Shown here in pieces: positions 6,592 through 6,920 of a DNA stretch of 6,920 nt; within the stretch, counting starts at the first letter, position 1, and every line of letters begins with the position of its first letter. The position numbers and the translations under genes are program-made. The DNA is from DATEMK01 sp035275625 (GTDB lineage Bacteria; Bacteroidota; Bacteroidia; AKYH767-A; OLB10), in the NCBI GenBank assembly GCA_035275625.1, contig DATEMK010000282.1, positions 1 through 6,920 on the forward strand, read 5' to 3'. The notes beneath the pieces were generated by a model, which searched no databases, was not told the DNA's origin, and saw nothing but the letters and a program-made list of their open reading frames with translations.

Positions 6592-6920
6592 TCTCCGGTT
6601 TCCTGCTAACCTTATATCATTCTTATAACCGTTCATTCAAATTTCAATTCCTTGAAAATTTAATTATTTACAAATCAAATTGTTACTATTTTTCTTTAAT
6701 TGATTTCCACAATAGCCCGGTGGAAGGGGCAAATGGTTTGGCAGTAGCGCATGAGTGTTAAGTGGCAGCAGGGGCGATTCAGCAGCTCACCGCGGTTTGC
6801 CGGTGGGACAAGTGTGATTCACAAAAAAAGCAGGAATTCCTTTTTCATTTCCGGGTTTTTTGATGAATGTGGAAAAGAAATTATTTTAATAACCAATTGC
6901 TATTTACAAAGATAGTTTTA
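6592..6920. other. Gene-poor 3' region with a GC-rich island; possible small RNA or short/broken peptide gene on the minus strand
   Basis: No ORF of normal size is present. Positions 6592-6710 are AT-rich. Positions about 6710-6815 are distinctly GC-rich, and the rest is AT-rich again. On the minus strand a -7-like box (6907-6914) would start a transcript running leftwards through the island. The island can form a small hairpin, CACCG(6789-6793)/CGGTG(6801-6805) with a short loop. On the minus strand ATG at 6848 opens a 9-codon frame ending at TGA 6819-6821. The same frame then continues for 40 open codons (6818-6699) rich in Cys and His before TAA at 6696. The island could be a structured RNA, the remnant of a small gene, or a dispersed repeat; the sequence alone does not decide. 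Confidence 0.35.
6907..6914 (-). promoter_or_regulatory. Putative minus-strand -7 box at the right edge
   Basis: On the minus strand TATCTTTG fits TAnnTTTG exactly and is followed by TAAATA, as at the box upstream of the large secreted-protein gene. The -33 region would fall outside the window. It points leftwards into the GC-rich island, where no standard gene begins. Confidence 0.3.

Noticed and set aside
6819..6821. The TGA in the small minus-strand frame as a selenocysteine codon.
   Set aside because: No SECIS-like hairpin is evident directly after it, the peptide matches no known selenoprotein, and selenocysteine is uncommon in Bacteroidota; chance or a broken gene is simpler.

Overview
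The window most likely comes from a member of the Bacteroidota. Its largest gene ends in a type IX secretion (Por/gliding) C-terminal sorting domain, which is essentially restricted to that phylum. Start codons lack convincing Shine-Dalgarno sequences, and the AT-rich intergenic DNA carries TAnnTTTG-type -7 boxes typical of the group. I see no rRNA, tRNA, CRISPR array or transposase. A genus cannot be named from the sequence alone.

Layout, left to right. (1) Positions 1-1094, plus strand: the 3' part of a GAF-domain class III nucleotide cyclase, truncated by the window edge. (2) 1136-1504, plus: a DUF1428 (YbaA-like) small protein 41 bp downstream, possibly co-transcribed. (3) 1537-1884, minus: a small stand-alone protein with a divergent GIY-YIG nuclease signature, converging on the DUF1428 gene. 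(4) 1951-2355, minus: a small M15-type zinc peptidase domain without a signal peptide. (5) 2446-2463: a perfect 18-bp palindrome that, with a U-rich tail, forms a clear intrinsic terminator for the next gene. (6) 2498-5746, minus: a 1082-residue secreted protein with a PQQ-type glucose/sorbosone dehydrogenase beta-propeller, PKD-like and Ig-like modules, a His-rich module and a T9SS sorting domain. (7) A 206-bp divergent intergenic region with a putative promoter and a small palindrome. (8) 5953-6591, plus: a class I SAM-dependent methyltransferase. (9) 6592-6920: no convincing gene, but a GC-rich island next to a minus-strand promoter-like box, possibly a small RNA or a short or broken peptide gene.

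The genes do not form an obvious pathway: one signalling enzyme, one secreted enzyme, and several single-domain proteins in mixed orientations. This looks like ordinary chromosomal gene content rather than a defence island or prophage. I found no strong case for a new multi-gene system. The items most worth following up are the uncharacterised region at the right end, the GIY-YIG-like protein, and the domain architecture of the large secreted protein.
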